64,000 nucleotides of DNA, from the NCBI RefSeq assembly GCF_016862635.1, contig NZ_BONI01000011.1, positions 1 through 64,000 on the forward strand, given 5' to 3'. The stretch is from Catellatospora coxensis. Lineage in GTDB: Bacteria; Actinomycetota; Actinomycetes; Mycobacteriales; Micromonosporaceae. This document shows, in pieces, positions 37,489 through 44,755 of this stretch (the stretch's first letter is position 1; every line of letters starts with the position of its first letter). A program made the position numbers and the translations under genes. The notes under the pieces are model-generated. The model worked only from the letters and a program-made list of their open reading frames with translations. It was not told the DNA's origin and did no database searches.

Positions 37489-38088
37489 TCACGCCGGGTA
37501 CGGGGCGGCCCGCCGGGCCGCACGCAGCGCCCCCGCCCACCACACCAGCTGGTCCAGCATCGTCTTGGCGTAACCGGCCGAGTCCTCCGACACCGGACGG
37601 CCGTCCTGCCAGCCGGTGAAGTAGTTCACGAAGGCCAGCCCCGCCCCGACCGTGACCGCGTTCAGCTCGCTGAGCACGTTCTCCAGGTGCTGCGCCGCGT
37701 GCCGGCCGCCGGCCCCGCCGCCATAGCTGACGAACGCCACCGGCTTGGCCGTCCACTGCGTGAAGTGCCAGTCGATGGCCGCCTTCAACGACGCCGGATA
37801 GCTGTGGTTGTACTCCGGCGTGACGACGACGAACGCGTCCGCGCGGTCCAGAGCCGCCGTCAGAGGCGCCATGCCGGCCGGGCGGGGATAGCCGTCCCCG
37901 GCGAACTTCGGCGGCATCGCGGGCAGTTCCAGCGGCAGGTCGACGTCGGCGAGGTCCACGACCTCCACCTCGAACCCGCCGTGCGAACGCGCCTGCTCGG
38001 CGACCCACGACGCCACCACGGGCCCGAACCGGCCCTCCCGGACACTGCCGACGATCACGACCAGTCTGTGCTTGCTCACGTTCTCCAT
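37489..38088 (-). CDS. NAD(P)H-dependent FMN reductase (flavodoxin-fold)
   Basis: A 199-residue flavodoxin-like reductase: VVIVGSVREGRFGPVVASWV (phosphate loop), VVVTPEYNHSYPASLKAAIDW (the diagnostic PEYN-x-S-P/S-K loop) and VSYGGGAGGRHAAQHL. It reduces FMN, quinones or azo dyes with NAD(P)H. ATG 38088 has AAGGTGG upstream. It is divergent from an XRE/MmyB-type regulator 102 bases away, a very common actinobacterial pair in which the regulator represses the reductase. Confidence 0.9.
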   Translation of the reverse strand: MENVSKHRLVVIVGSVREGRFGPVVASWVAEQARSHGGFEVEVVDLADVDLPLELPAMPPKFAGDGYPRPAGMAPLTAALDRADAFVVVTPEYNHSYPASLKAAIDWHFTQWTAKPVAFVSYGGGAGGRHAAQHLENVLSELNAVTVGAGLAFVNYFTGWQDGRPVSEDSAGYAKTMLDQLVWWAGALRAARRAAPYPA

Positions 38089-38190
38089 GACCACCACCTT
38101 CGACCGGCCGCGCGGCGGCAACCAGACCGTGCTCAGGCTGGCCCTGCCAGGGCCAGGCTGACCCGGCCGACCCGACCTAGACTTCCGATC

Positions 38191-39039
38191 ATGGGAACAC
38201 CGCTGGGCGACTTCATCCGGGCCAAACGCGACAGCATCCAGCCCGAGCAGCTCGGGCTCACCGACCACGGCCGCCGGCGCTCGCCGGGACTGCGCCGCTC
38301 GGACCTGGCCGGCCGGGCCGGCATCAGCGTGGAATACCTGACCCGCATCGAGCAGGGCCGCGACCGCAACCCGTCGCTGTCGGTCGTGAACGCGATCGCC
38401 GACGCGCTCAGCCTCAGCGTCGCCGACCGCACCCACCTGCACCACCTCGCGAAGATCACCGGCGGTGCGTGCGCGGGCCGGACCCGGCCCGCCCCGCCGG
38501 ACCGGGTGGTGCGGCCCGGCGCGGCCGCGACGCTGCGGCTGCTGGAGCCCGGGATCGCCGTGCTGACCAACGGGCTGGGTGACATCCTCGCCCACACCAG
38601 CGGGTTCGCGCTGGTCACCGACGGCACGGGACTGCTCGACGACGACACGCCCAACCTGACCCGCTTCGTGTTCACCGACCCGCGAGCGCGCTCGCTGTTC
38701 CCCGACTGGGACACCGTCGCCGACGAGCTCGCCTTCGACCTGTGGACCGGGCCGTCCCGCGACGCCGTCGAATGGTTCTCCGCCGACCTGGCCACGCTGG
38801 CCGGGCCGGAGTTCACCCGACGGCTGAACCTGCACACACCGCCGCCACCGAGCACCCTGCGCGTCGACCACCCGTCCGGCCACCGGCTGCGGCTGGACCG
38901 CGAGACCCTGGAACTGGTCACCGACGCCCAGCGGGTGGTCGTGTACCTGCCCGCCGACGAGGAAACGGCCGGGGCCCTCGACCGGCTGCGCTCCGAGCAC
39001 AGCCGGCACCGCCCCGGCGGCCTGCGGCTCGTCGCCTAG
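38191..39039 (+). CDS. XRE-family regulator with MmyB-like ligand domain
   Basis: A 282-residue repressor. The N-terminal HTH is GLRRSDLAGRAGISVEYLTRIEQGRDRNPSLSVVNAIADAL; the C-terminal MmyB-like domain (about 100-280) has LTNGLGDILAHTSGFALV, DWDTVADELAFDLW and LRVDHPSGHRLRLDRETLEL. This domain binds a fatty-acid-like ligand in related proteins. Divergent from the FMN reductase gene, which it probably controls. ATG 38191. Confidence 0.9.
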   Translation: MGTPLGDFIRAKRDSIQPEQLGLTDHGRRRSPGLRRSDLAGRAGISVEYLTRIEQGRDRNPSLSVVNAIADALSLSVADRTHLHHLAKITGGACAGRTRPAPPDRVVRPGAAATLRLLEPGIAVLTNGLGDILAHTSGFALVTDGTGLLDDDTPNLTRFVFTDPRARSLFPDWDTVADELAFDLWTGPSRDAVEWFSADLATLAGPEFTRRLNLHTPPPPSTLRVDHPSGHRLRLDRETLELVTDAQRVVVYLPADEETAGALDRLRSEHSRHRPGGLRLVA

Positions 39040-39043
39040 CAGC

Positions 39044-39484
39044 TCACCGCCCGCGGCAGCAACAGTGGCCGCGCGGCCTGCGTCGCCGCACAGGCAGGCC
39101 GAGGGTCTCCCCGGCCAGCGCCGCCCCGAACGCCAGGTGGTCGGTCACGAGCAGGTCGACCGCGGTACGCGACGCCTCGGCCAGCAGGTCGGCGGCCTGG
39201 CCCGCGCCGGTGCCGAGCAGCACGTGCTCGACGTTGGCCATGCCGCCGCGCAGTCCCTTGCCGTCGCCGACGGGCGGGAAGGTCGCCGCAAGGTCGCTGT
39301 CGTCGTAGTCGGTGGCCTGCTGCCACGGCAGCCATCGCGCGCCGGCCGCGCGGAAGCGCTGCTCGTACTTCGCGCCGGTGTAGGCCAGCACGTCGTGGCC
39401 GCGGGCGGCCAGCTCGCCGGCCACCGCGGTCATCGGACCGACGTGCCCGGCGAACGGCATGGACGCCACGATTATCCGAGCCAT
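39044..39484 (-). pseudogene. N-terminal stump of a macrolide-type (MGT) glycosyltransferase
   Basis: ATG 39484 opens MARIIVASMPFAGHVGPMTAVAGELAARGHDVLAYTG, the classical N-domain of GT1 UDP-glycosyltransferases, and continues to VTDHLAFGAALAGETLGLP near residue 130. It then turns into an Arg/Cys-rich tail and stops 5 bases from the XRE gene. The nucleotide-sugar domain (about 270 residues) is absent. A deletion brought the XRE gene to this point. Confidence 0.75.
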
Positions 39485-39539
39485 GGCGACACCGTAGTGG
39501 TGCCCGGCGCGACGGCCGCAGGCTGCCGTGCGGCCGAGG

Positions 39540-39683
39540 TCACCAGGGAATCGGGCCGTCGGCGTCGAAGAACCCGCCGGAGGGCCCGCGGGCGTCCAGT
39601 GTCGCGAACCGCAGCACCACGGCGGCCGCCTCGGCGGCGGTGCGGGTCGCGCCGGGCGACATGCCGGTCCGGGTGTCCACGCG
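39540..39683 (-). pseudogene. C-terminal stump of an SDR-family oxidoreductase
   Basis: The last ~47 codons match the end of small SDR enzymes: VDTRTGMSPGATRTAAEAAA, then VLRFATLDARGPSGGFFDADG, closing PIPW. Upstream of this the frame is the shadow of the GDSL gene, so the Rossmann part is gone. Confidence 0.65.
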
Positions 39684-39699
39684 TGGCCGGGACCGAACG

Positions 39700-40803
39700 C
39701 TAGGAAGCCGACAGTACGAGGTCGTCGAGGCTGACGGTGGCGGCCATGGCCTCGGCGCCGGTGTTGTTGAGGTGCATGCCGTCACCGCTGTCCCACGCCG
39801 GGCGGATGTAATCGGGCCTGGCCGGGTCGGCGACGGCCGCGGCGGAGTCGAACACGCCGTCGAACACGTCGGTCGTGCGGATCCAGTCGTTGACGTCACG
39901 CCGCACGGCGAGCCCGTCGGGTGTGCTGATCTCGGCGGCCGCGAAGGGGCCGATGGTGGCGGCGAGGATCGTCAAGCCGGCGCCGTGGGCGCGTTCGGAC
40001 AGCTTGGTGAAACCCTCCACGAGGGCCTCGGCGGTGGGCATCGGTTCGTTCAGCATGCCGGGCAGGACGAGGTCGTTGATGCCGAAGTGGATCAGGACGT
40101 GGGTCAGCGCGGGGATCGACAGGGTGTCGCGGTCGAAGCGCGCCAGCGCGTGTTCGCCGACCTCGTCGCGTAGCAGGCGGTTGCCCGCGATGCCCTGGTT
40201 GACGATCCAGCCCCGGCTGACGCGCCGGTTCAGGAAGTCGACGGAGCGGTGATCGGCGCCGATCGTGGTGCCGACGCCTTCGAACCAGGAGTCGCCGAAG
40301 GCCACGGCGACCTTGGTGTCGTCGGGGGCGAGCACGTCGACGCCCGAGACGTAGTACCGGGACTCCACCTGTTCCGCGTCGGGCAGTGCGGCGGCCGTGA
40401 CCTGGTTGCCGGCGGCTATCCGCGCGGCTTCGGCGGGCTTGTGGGAGTAGGTGGCCGGTTCGGTCGTCTCGGGCAGGTAGAGGCTGAGGATCAGGTCGGT
40501 TCCCGCCGCGACGGGAAGATCGACCTGGTCGGAGACGGCTTCCTCCCCTGCCGGGATGACGCACTGCACGGTCCTGTCGAAGGTGAGGGCGGTCTGCCGC
40601 CCGCCGGCGGCGACGGTCGCCGCGCCGAAGGTCAGCCGATCGCGGCCGTAGCGGTTGGTCAGGCGTACCCGGAGCGCTTCTCCCCCGCCGGCCATGTGCA
40701 GCACCTGGCGTATGGTCTGGCCGGCGAATCCGCGGGGCTCGTTGAAATGCAGCTGCCCGTAGGGGCTGATCACCGCGGTACGGAAACCGGCTGTCCAGAT
40801 CAT
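39700..40803 (-). CDS. SGNH/GDSL-family hydrolase
   Basis: A 367-residue esterase. A beta-rich N-domain (about 1-185) precedes the SGNH core: AVAFGDSWFEGVGT (Ser), GIAGNRLLRDEVG (Gly/Asn), LIHFGINDLVLPG (Asn block III) and DGMHLNNTGAEAMA (Asp and His). All catalytic positions are present. No signal peptide is seen, so it is probably cytosolic. ATG 40803 has GGGGGCGA upstream; ATG 40815 is possible. The 324 bases before it hold no recognisable gene. Confidence 0.85.
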   Translation of the reverse strand: MIWTAGFRTAVISPYGQLHFNEPRGFAGQTIRQVLHMAGGGEALRVRLTNRYGRDRLTFGAATVAAGGRQTALTFDRTVQCVIPAGEEAVSDQVDLPVAAGTDLILSLYLPETTEPATYSHKPAEAARIAAGNQVTAAALPDAEQVESRYYVSGVDVLAPDDTKVAVAFGDSWFEGVGTTIGADHRSVDFLNRRVSRGWIVNQGIAGNRLLRDEVGEHALARFDRDTLSIPALTHVLIHFGINDLVLPGMLNEPMPTAEALVEGFTKLSERAHGAGLTILAATIGPFAAAEISTPDGLAVRRDVNDWIRTTDVFDGVFDSAAAVADPARPDYIRPAWDSGDGMHLNNTGAEAMAATVSLDDLVLSAS

Positions 40804-41127
40804 GGTCGCCCCCATGGTCCGTGCCGCTGGCGCGGCGATCGGGAAGGCATTTCGCGGGCTTTCTCCGCCGTCCAGGATATTGCCGATCATGGCCGCGCCA
40901 GGCTCGGTCGGCTCATCTGCCTGTCCGGTCTCCGTGCTCCGTGGGCCGTTCCCACCTCATTGTCCGAGTCGAGGGATCGCCGGTCGCGGGGCTCGTACTG
41001 TCACATCCGGGCAGGCTGCCCGGTCTTCACTGCATGACGCATTCCTCCAGCGCCGCCGGTCGGGCCGTGCCGCGGACGCCTCGCAAGGCCTTTGTCTCGG
41101 GCTGCTCGGGCGGCCGGCGCAGCGGCC
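40804..41127. other. intergenic region between GDSL and MarR genes
   Basis: I see no convincing gene or hairpin here. It must contain the promoter of the GDSL gene and the 3' end of the leftward MarR transcript. Confidence 0.4.
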
Positions 41128-41577
41128 TCAGTCGGAGCCGAGCACCTGGTCGGACACCTGCTGAAGCGTGGCCAGCTGTTGCGGCGTGAGCCGGTCGAAG
41201 AACAGCCGGCGGACCGTGTCGACGTGGCCGGGGGCGGCGGCGGTGATCGCGCTGCGGCCGGCGTCGGTGAGCACCACGAACGCGCCCCGGCCGTCGTCGG
41301 CGCACTCTTCGCGGTCGATCAGGCCGCGGCGCTGCATGCGGGTGAGGTGGTGCGACAGGCGGCTCTGCTCCCACTGCAGCTCGGTCTGCAGCTCGAAGGG
41401 CCGCAGGCGCCCTTCGGGGGTGTCGGTGAGCTGGACGAGCACGTCGTAGTCGGCCAGCGACAGGCCGGAGTCGACCTGCAGCTGCCGGTTCAGCTGTCCG
41501 ATCAGCTGCCGCTGCAGGCCGAGGAAGCCCCGCCAGGTGCGCTGCTCGTGCTCGTCGAGCCATCTGGTGTCGGTCAC
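41128..41577 (-). CDS. MarR-family transcriptional regulator
   Basis: A 149-residue winged-helix protein. The opening WLDEHEQRTWRGFLGLQRQLIGQLNRQL and the wing/helix region LQWEQSRLSHHLTRMQRRGLIDREECADDGRGAFVVLTDAG are standard for actinobacterial MarR proteins. GTG 41577. It is divergent from the YceI gene. Three palindromes in the gap are likely its operators. Confidence 0.9.
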   Translation of the reverse strand: MTDTRWLDEHEQRTWRGFLGLQRQLIGQLNRQLQVDSGLSLADYDVLVQLTDTPEGRLRPFELQTELQWEQSRLSHHLTRMQRRGLIDREECADDGRGAFVVLTDAGRSAITAAAPGHVDTVRRLFFDRLTPQQLATLQQVSDQVLGSD

Positions 41578-41599
41578 GCCCCAACCCTATCCGTGATGG

Positions 41600-41674
41600 A
41601 TGACACATCATGTACCAGCCTGGAAATGAATGATACGTCATGTAGGTTCTGACCCGGTGTGGATGACACATCAT
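41600..41674. promoter_or_regulatory. three MarR operator palindromes
   Basis: ATGA-N4-TCAT occurs three times: ATGACACATCAT at 41600-41611, ATGATACGTCAT at 41630-41641 and ATGACACATCAT at 41663-41674. The starts are 30 and 33 bases apart, so the sites lie on one face of the helix. They fill the gap between the divergent MarR and YceI genes. Confidence 0.75.
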
Positions 41675-41712
41675 CTACACCGACACCGAGACCGACACCC
41701 CGGAGGAACACC

Positions 41713-42273
41713 ATGAGCACGACCACCACCGACCTGACCGCCCTGACCGGCACCTACACCATCGACCCCGCGCACACCCGCATCGGGTTCGTCGCCCGGC
41801 ACGCGATGGTGACCAAGGTCCGCGGCGCGTTCAACGAGTTCGAGGGCGGCGCCTACCTCGACGGCGCGAACCCCGCCAACTCGACGGCGAAGGTGACCAT
41901 CAAGGCGGCCAGCATCGACACCCGCAACGCCCAGCGCGACGAGCACCTGCGCAGCAACGACTTCCTGGCCATGGAGCAGTACCCGGCGATCACCTTCGTG
42001 TCCACCGCCGTCCGCCAGACCTCCGGCGCGGACTTCGAGGTGACCGGCGACCTGACCATCAAGGGCGTCACCAACTCGATCACGATCCCCTTCACCTACG
42101 AGGGCGCGGCGACCGACCCGTTCGGCGCGGTCCGGGTCGGCTTCGAGGGCTCCGTCACGATCAACCGCAAGGACTACGGCGTCACCTGGAACGCCGCCCT
42201 GGAGACCGGCGGCGTCCTGGTCAGCGACAAGATCGTCCTGGAGTTCGAGGTGTCGGCGGTCAAGAACAGCTGA
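41713..42273 (+). CDS. YceI-family protein
   Basis: A 186-residue lipocalin-like YceI domain protein: TYTIDPAHTRIGFVARHAMVTKVRGAF, the AKVTIKAASIDTRNAQRDEHLRSNDFL segment, TGDLTIKGVTNSITIPFTYEG and the final FEGSVTINRKDYGVTWN. YceI proteins bind isoprenoid or amide lipids and respond to organic stress. No signal peptide, so cytosolic. GGAGG lies before ATG 41713. Under the MarR operators. Confidence 0.9.
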   Translation: MSTTTTDLTALTGTYTIDPAHTRIGFVARHAMVTKVRGAFNEFEGGAYLDGANPANSTAKVTIKAASIDTRNAQRDEHLRSNDFLAMEQYPAITFVSTAVRQTSGADFEVTGDLTIKGVTNSITIPFTYEGAATDPFGAVRVGFEGSVTINRKDYGVTWNAALETGGVLVSDKIVLEFEVSAVKNS

Positions 42274-42382
42274 CCCACCCCCGAGCCGCAGGCGTGCCCC
42301 GCACCGCCCGAGCCGCGCCCAGCGCGACACCGGCGGCTGCGGGGCGCGGGCGGCCGATCCCCCACGCCCAGAAGGGACAGCG

Positions 42383-42871
42383 ATGGCCACCGGAACCGAC
42401 GAGCCCAGGGTGCTCATCGACAAACAGCACCCCCAGGTGTATCGCGCACAACGGGATCTCGCGGCAGCGGTCCGGCAGGCCACCCGCGACGCCGGACTCG
42501 ACCGCACCCTCGTCGAACTGGTCAACATCCGCGTGTCCCAGCTCAACCGCTGCGCCTACTGCCTGAACATCCACGTCCGCGACACCCTCGCCGGCGGCGA
42601 GAGCCCCCAGCGCATCGCCGTCCTGCCCGCCTGGCCCGACACGACCCTGTTCACCGACAAGGAACGGGCCGCGCTCACCCTGGCGGAGTCGCTCACCACG
42701 CTGCCCGGCGACGGCGCGCAGGAGCGCCACTACGCCTACGCCAGACAGCACCTCACCGACGACGAGATCTCGGCACTGAGCTGGGTGACCATCGCGATGA
42801 ACGCCTTCAACCGGATCTCCGTCATCAGCCGGCACCCCGTCGGCCCGCCGACCGCAGAGGACCCGAAATGA
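42383..42871 (+). CDS. carboxymuconolactone decarboxylase/AhpD-like protein
   Basis: A 162-residue AhpD-fold protein with the redox motif CAYCLNIH (C-x2-C-x3-H) near residue 58 and flanking helices LVELVNIRVSQLNR and ALTLAESLTTLP. It works as a peroxidase or disulfide reductase. It overlaps the GNAT gene as ATGA; both follow YceI on the same strand, probably one unit. Confidence 0.9.
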   Translation: MATGTDEPRVLIDKQHPQVYRAQRDLAAAVRQATRDAGLDRTLVELVNIRVSQLNRCAYCLNIHVRDTLAGGESPQRIAVLPAWPDTTLFTDKERAALTLAESLTTLPGDGAQERHYAYARQHLTDDEISALSWVTIAMNAFNRISVISRHPVGPPTAEDPK

Positions 42872-43188
42872 TCACCGTCCGCGACAACCCCGCCGAGCAC
42901 CGCTACGAGATCCACGACGGCGACCAGCTCGCCGGATTCTCGACCTACAAGCTGACCACGGACACGATCGCCTTCACCCACACCGAGACCCTCCCCGCGT
43001 TCAGCGGCCGCGGACTGGCCCGGCAACTCGTCGTCGGCGCACTCGACGACGCCCGACGGCGCGGCCTCGCCGTCCGGCCGTACTGCCCGTACGTCCGCGA
43101 GATCATCCTGCGGCTCGCCGACACCTACCTCGACCTCGTCCGCGAGGACGAGCGGGAGCAGTTCGGGCTGGTGCCCGACGTCGTCTGA
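42868..43188 (+). CDS. GNAT-family N-acetyltransferase (NATD1/YidJ-like)
   Basis: A 106-residue minimal GNAT protein: HRYEIHDGDQLAGFSTYKL, AFTHTETLPAFSGRGLARQLVVGALDDARRRGLAV, then CPYVREIILR. The R-G-L-A-x-x-L acetyl-CoA loop is present. Overlaps the AhpD-like gene by 4 bases, so translated with it. Confidence 0.9.
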   Translation: MITVRDNPAEHRYEIHDGDQLAGFSTYKLTTDTIAFTHTETLPAFSGRGLARQLVVGALDDARRRGLAVRPYCPYVREIILRLADTYLDLVREDEREQFGLVPDVV

Positions 43189-43258
43189 CCGTCGAGCCCG
43201 GCGACTGTCGCATCGAGCCCCACGTCCGATGTGCCTGGGCTGTACGCGGCCCCTGCTA

Positions 43259-43283
43259 CCTTCTCCGGCCACACCGGAGAAGG
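43259..43283 (+). terminator. hairpin before the M23 peptidase, part-hiding its ribosome site
   Basis: CCTTCTCCGG (43259-43268) pairs perfectly with CCGGAGAAGG (43274-43283) around a 5-base loop. The 3' arm ends in AAGG of the AAGGAG ribosome site for ATG 43296. It may end the upstream unit, tune translation of the peptidase, or both. Confidence 0.5.
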
Positions 43284-43295
43284 AGATGACGGTCG

Positions 43296-44630
43296 ATGGC
43301 AGGTCGGGCGGCGAGAAGAACATGGTGGACCCTCGTGGTCGCGGCGGTGCTGGCCGCGCTGGTGCTCGTGCCGGCTCAGCCCGCAGCCGCGCAGACCGGG
43401 GCGATGATCCAGCCCGTGGACGGCGTCGTCACCGGGGTGCTGTCCAACCGCTGCGGCAGCACCGACAGCGACCACTACGGCGTCGACATCGCCGCCAACA
43501 GCGGAAAAGCCATCGGCGCGGCCTATCCGGGCACGGTGACCTTCGCCGGGTGGACCTCCGGGGCGGGCAACACCGTCACCGTCTCCCACGCCGCCGGCTA
43601 CCTCACCCGGTACCTGCACATGGTGCAGGCGCCGTCGGTGAGCACCGGGCAGGCCGTCGGGCAGGGCCAACTGCTCGGGTACGTCGGCAGCACCGGCAAC
43701 TCCACCGGCCCGCACCTGCACTTCGAGATCTGGCGCAACAACGCCGTCTACAACATCAGCCCGGCGTACACCTGCGGCGGCACGGTCACCAAGGGCAACC
43801 CGGTCGGCCTCGGCTTCGCCGACCTGCCCGCCGCCGGTGCCGTCACCGAGCGGTTCGCGTTCGTCAACGCGGCGGGCGTGCTGCACGCCAAGGACGGCGC
43901 GTACAGCTCCTGGCAGCCGGTCAACGCGGGCGGCGCGACCAAGGCGGTGCTCGGCGGCAACTGGATCGGCTGGATCCAGGGCGGCGACTTCTACGCCAAG
44001 GACGGCGTATACGGCGGTTGGCTGACCATGGCCGGCGGCGGGCAGGTCCGCGACATCGCCATCAGCGGCAACCGGTTCGCGTTCGTCAACACCGCGGGCG
44101 TCGCGTACGTCAAGGACGGACCGTACGCGTCCTGGCAGGCGATCAACGCCGGCGGCGCGACGCGGGTGGAGCTCAGCGGTGACTGGATCGGCCTGATCCA
44201 GGGCGGGGACTTCCTGGCCAAGCAGGGCATCTTCGGCGGTTGGCTGAGCATGGCCGGCGGCGGGCAGGTCCGCGACATCGCGATAAGCGGCGAGCGGTTC
44301 GCGTTCGTCAACGCGGCCGGGATCCTGAACGCCAAGGACGGGGCGTACGCGTCCTGGCGGGCCGTCAACGCCGGTGGTGCGAGCAAGGTGGTGCTCGCCG
44401 GGAACTGGATCGGCTGGACCCAGTCGGGCGACTTCTACGCCAAGGACGGGCTGTATGCCGATTGGCTGGCGCTGGCCACGGGCGGGCAGGTGCGCGACAT
44501 CGCCGTCAACGGCCAGGACTGGTTCGCGTTCATCGGCAGCGGCAACTACTACGCCAAGCAGGGCCCGTACACGTCCTGGCTGACGATGGCGGGCGGCGGC
44601 CAGGTCACCGACATCGCCATCGGCGGCTGA
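43296..44630 (+). CDS. secreted M23 peptidase with 74-residue beta-propeller-like repeats
   Basis: A 444-residue exported protein. Signal peptide about 1-33 (WWTLVVAAVLAALVLVPAQPAAA). The lysostaphin-type peptidase (about 35-165) has the zinc ligands in DHYGVDIA and GPHLHFEIW. From about residue 185 come three regular 74-residue repeats and a partial fourth (RFAFVNAAGVLHAKDGAYSSW, GNWIGWIQGGDFYAKDGVY, GQVRDIAISG), which look like tachylectin/WD-like blades for sugar binding. It would cut peptidoglycan cross-links outside the cell. The repeats have an exact 222-bp spacing (43851, 44073, 44295). Confidence 0.9.
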   Translation: MAGRAARRTWWTLVVAAVLAALVLVPAQPAAAQTGAMIQPVDGVVTGVLSNRCGSTDSDHYGVDIAANSGKAIGAAYPGTVTFAGWTSGAGNTVTVSHAAGYLTRYLHMVQAPSVSTGQAVGQGQLLGYVGSTGNSTGPHLHFEIWRNNAVYNISPAYTCGGTVTKGNPVGLGFADLPAAGAVTERFAFVNAAGVLHAKDGAYSSWQPVNAGGATKAVLGGNWIGWIQGGDFYAKDGVYGGWLTMAGGGQVRDIAISGNRFAFVNTAGVAYVKDGPYASWQAINAGGATRVELSGDWIGLIQGGDFLAKQGIFGGWLSMAGGGQVRDIAISGERFAFVNAAGILNAKDGAYASWRAVNAGGASKVVLAGNWIGWTQSGDFYAKDGLYADWLALATGGQVRDIAVNGQDWFAFIGSGNYYAKQGPYTSWLTMAGGGQVTDIAIGG

Positions 44631-44642
44631 CCTCGACGCGGC

Positions 44643-44682
44643 GGGCAGGAGAAGGCGCTGCGGACCGCGCCTTCTCCTGCCC
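44643..44682 (+). terminator. strong hairpin after the M23 peptidase
   Basis: GGGCAGGAGAAGGCGC (44643-44658) pairs perfectly with 44667-44682 over 16 bp with an 8-base loop, 12 bases past the stop codon. It also faces the convergent RING/TerD gene. Confidence 0.85.
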
Positions 44683-44755
44683 GTTGGCGCAGTTTCGGGC
44701 CGGGCGGCCTTCCAGGCCGGGCCGCCACCGCCTGAGCGGGGACGGTCCGGCGCGG

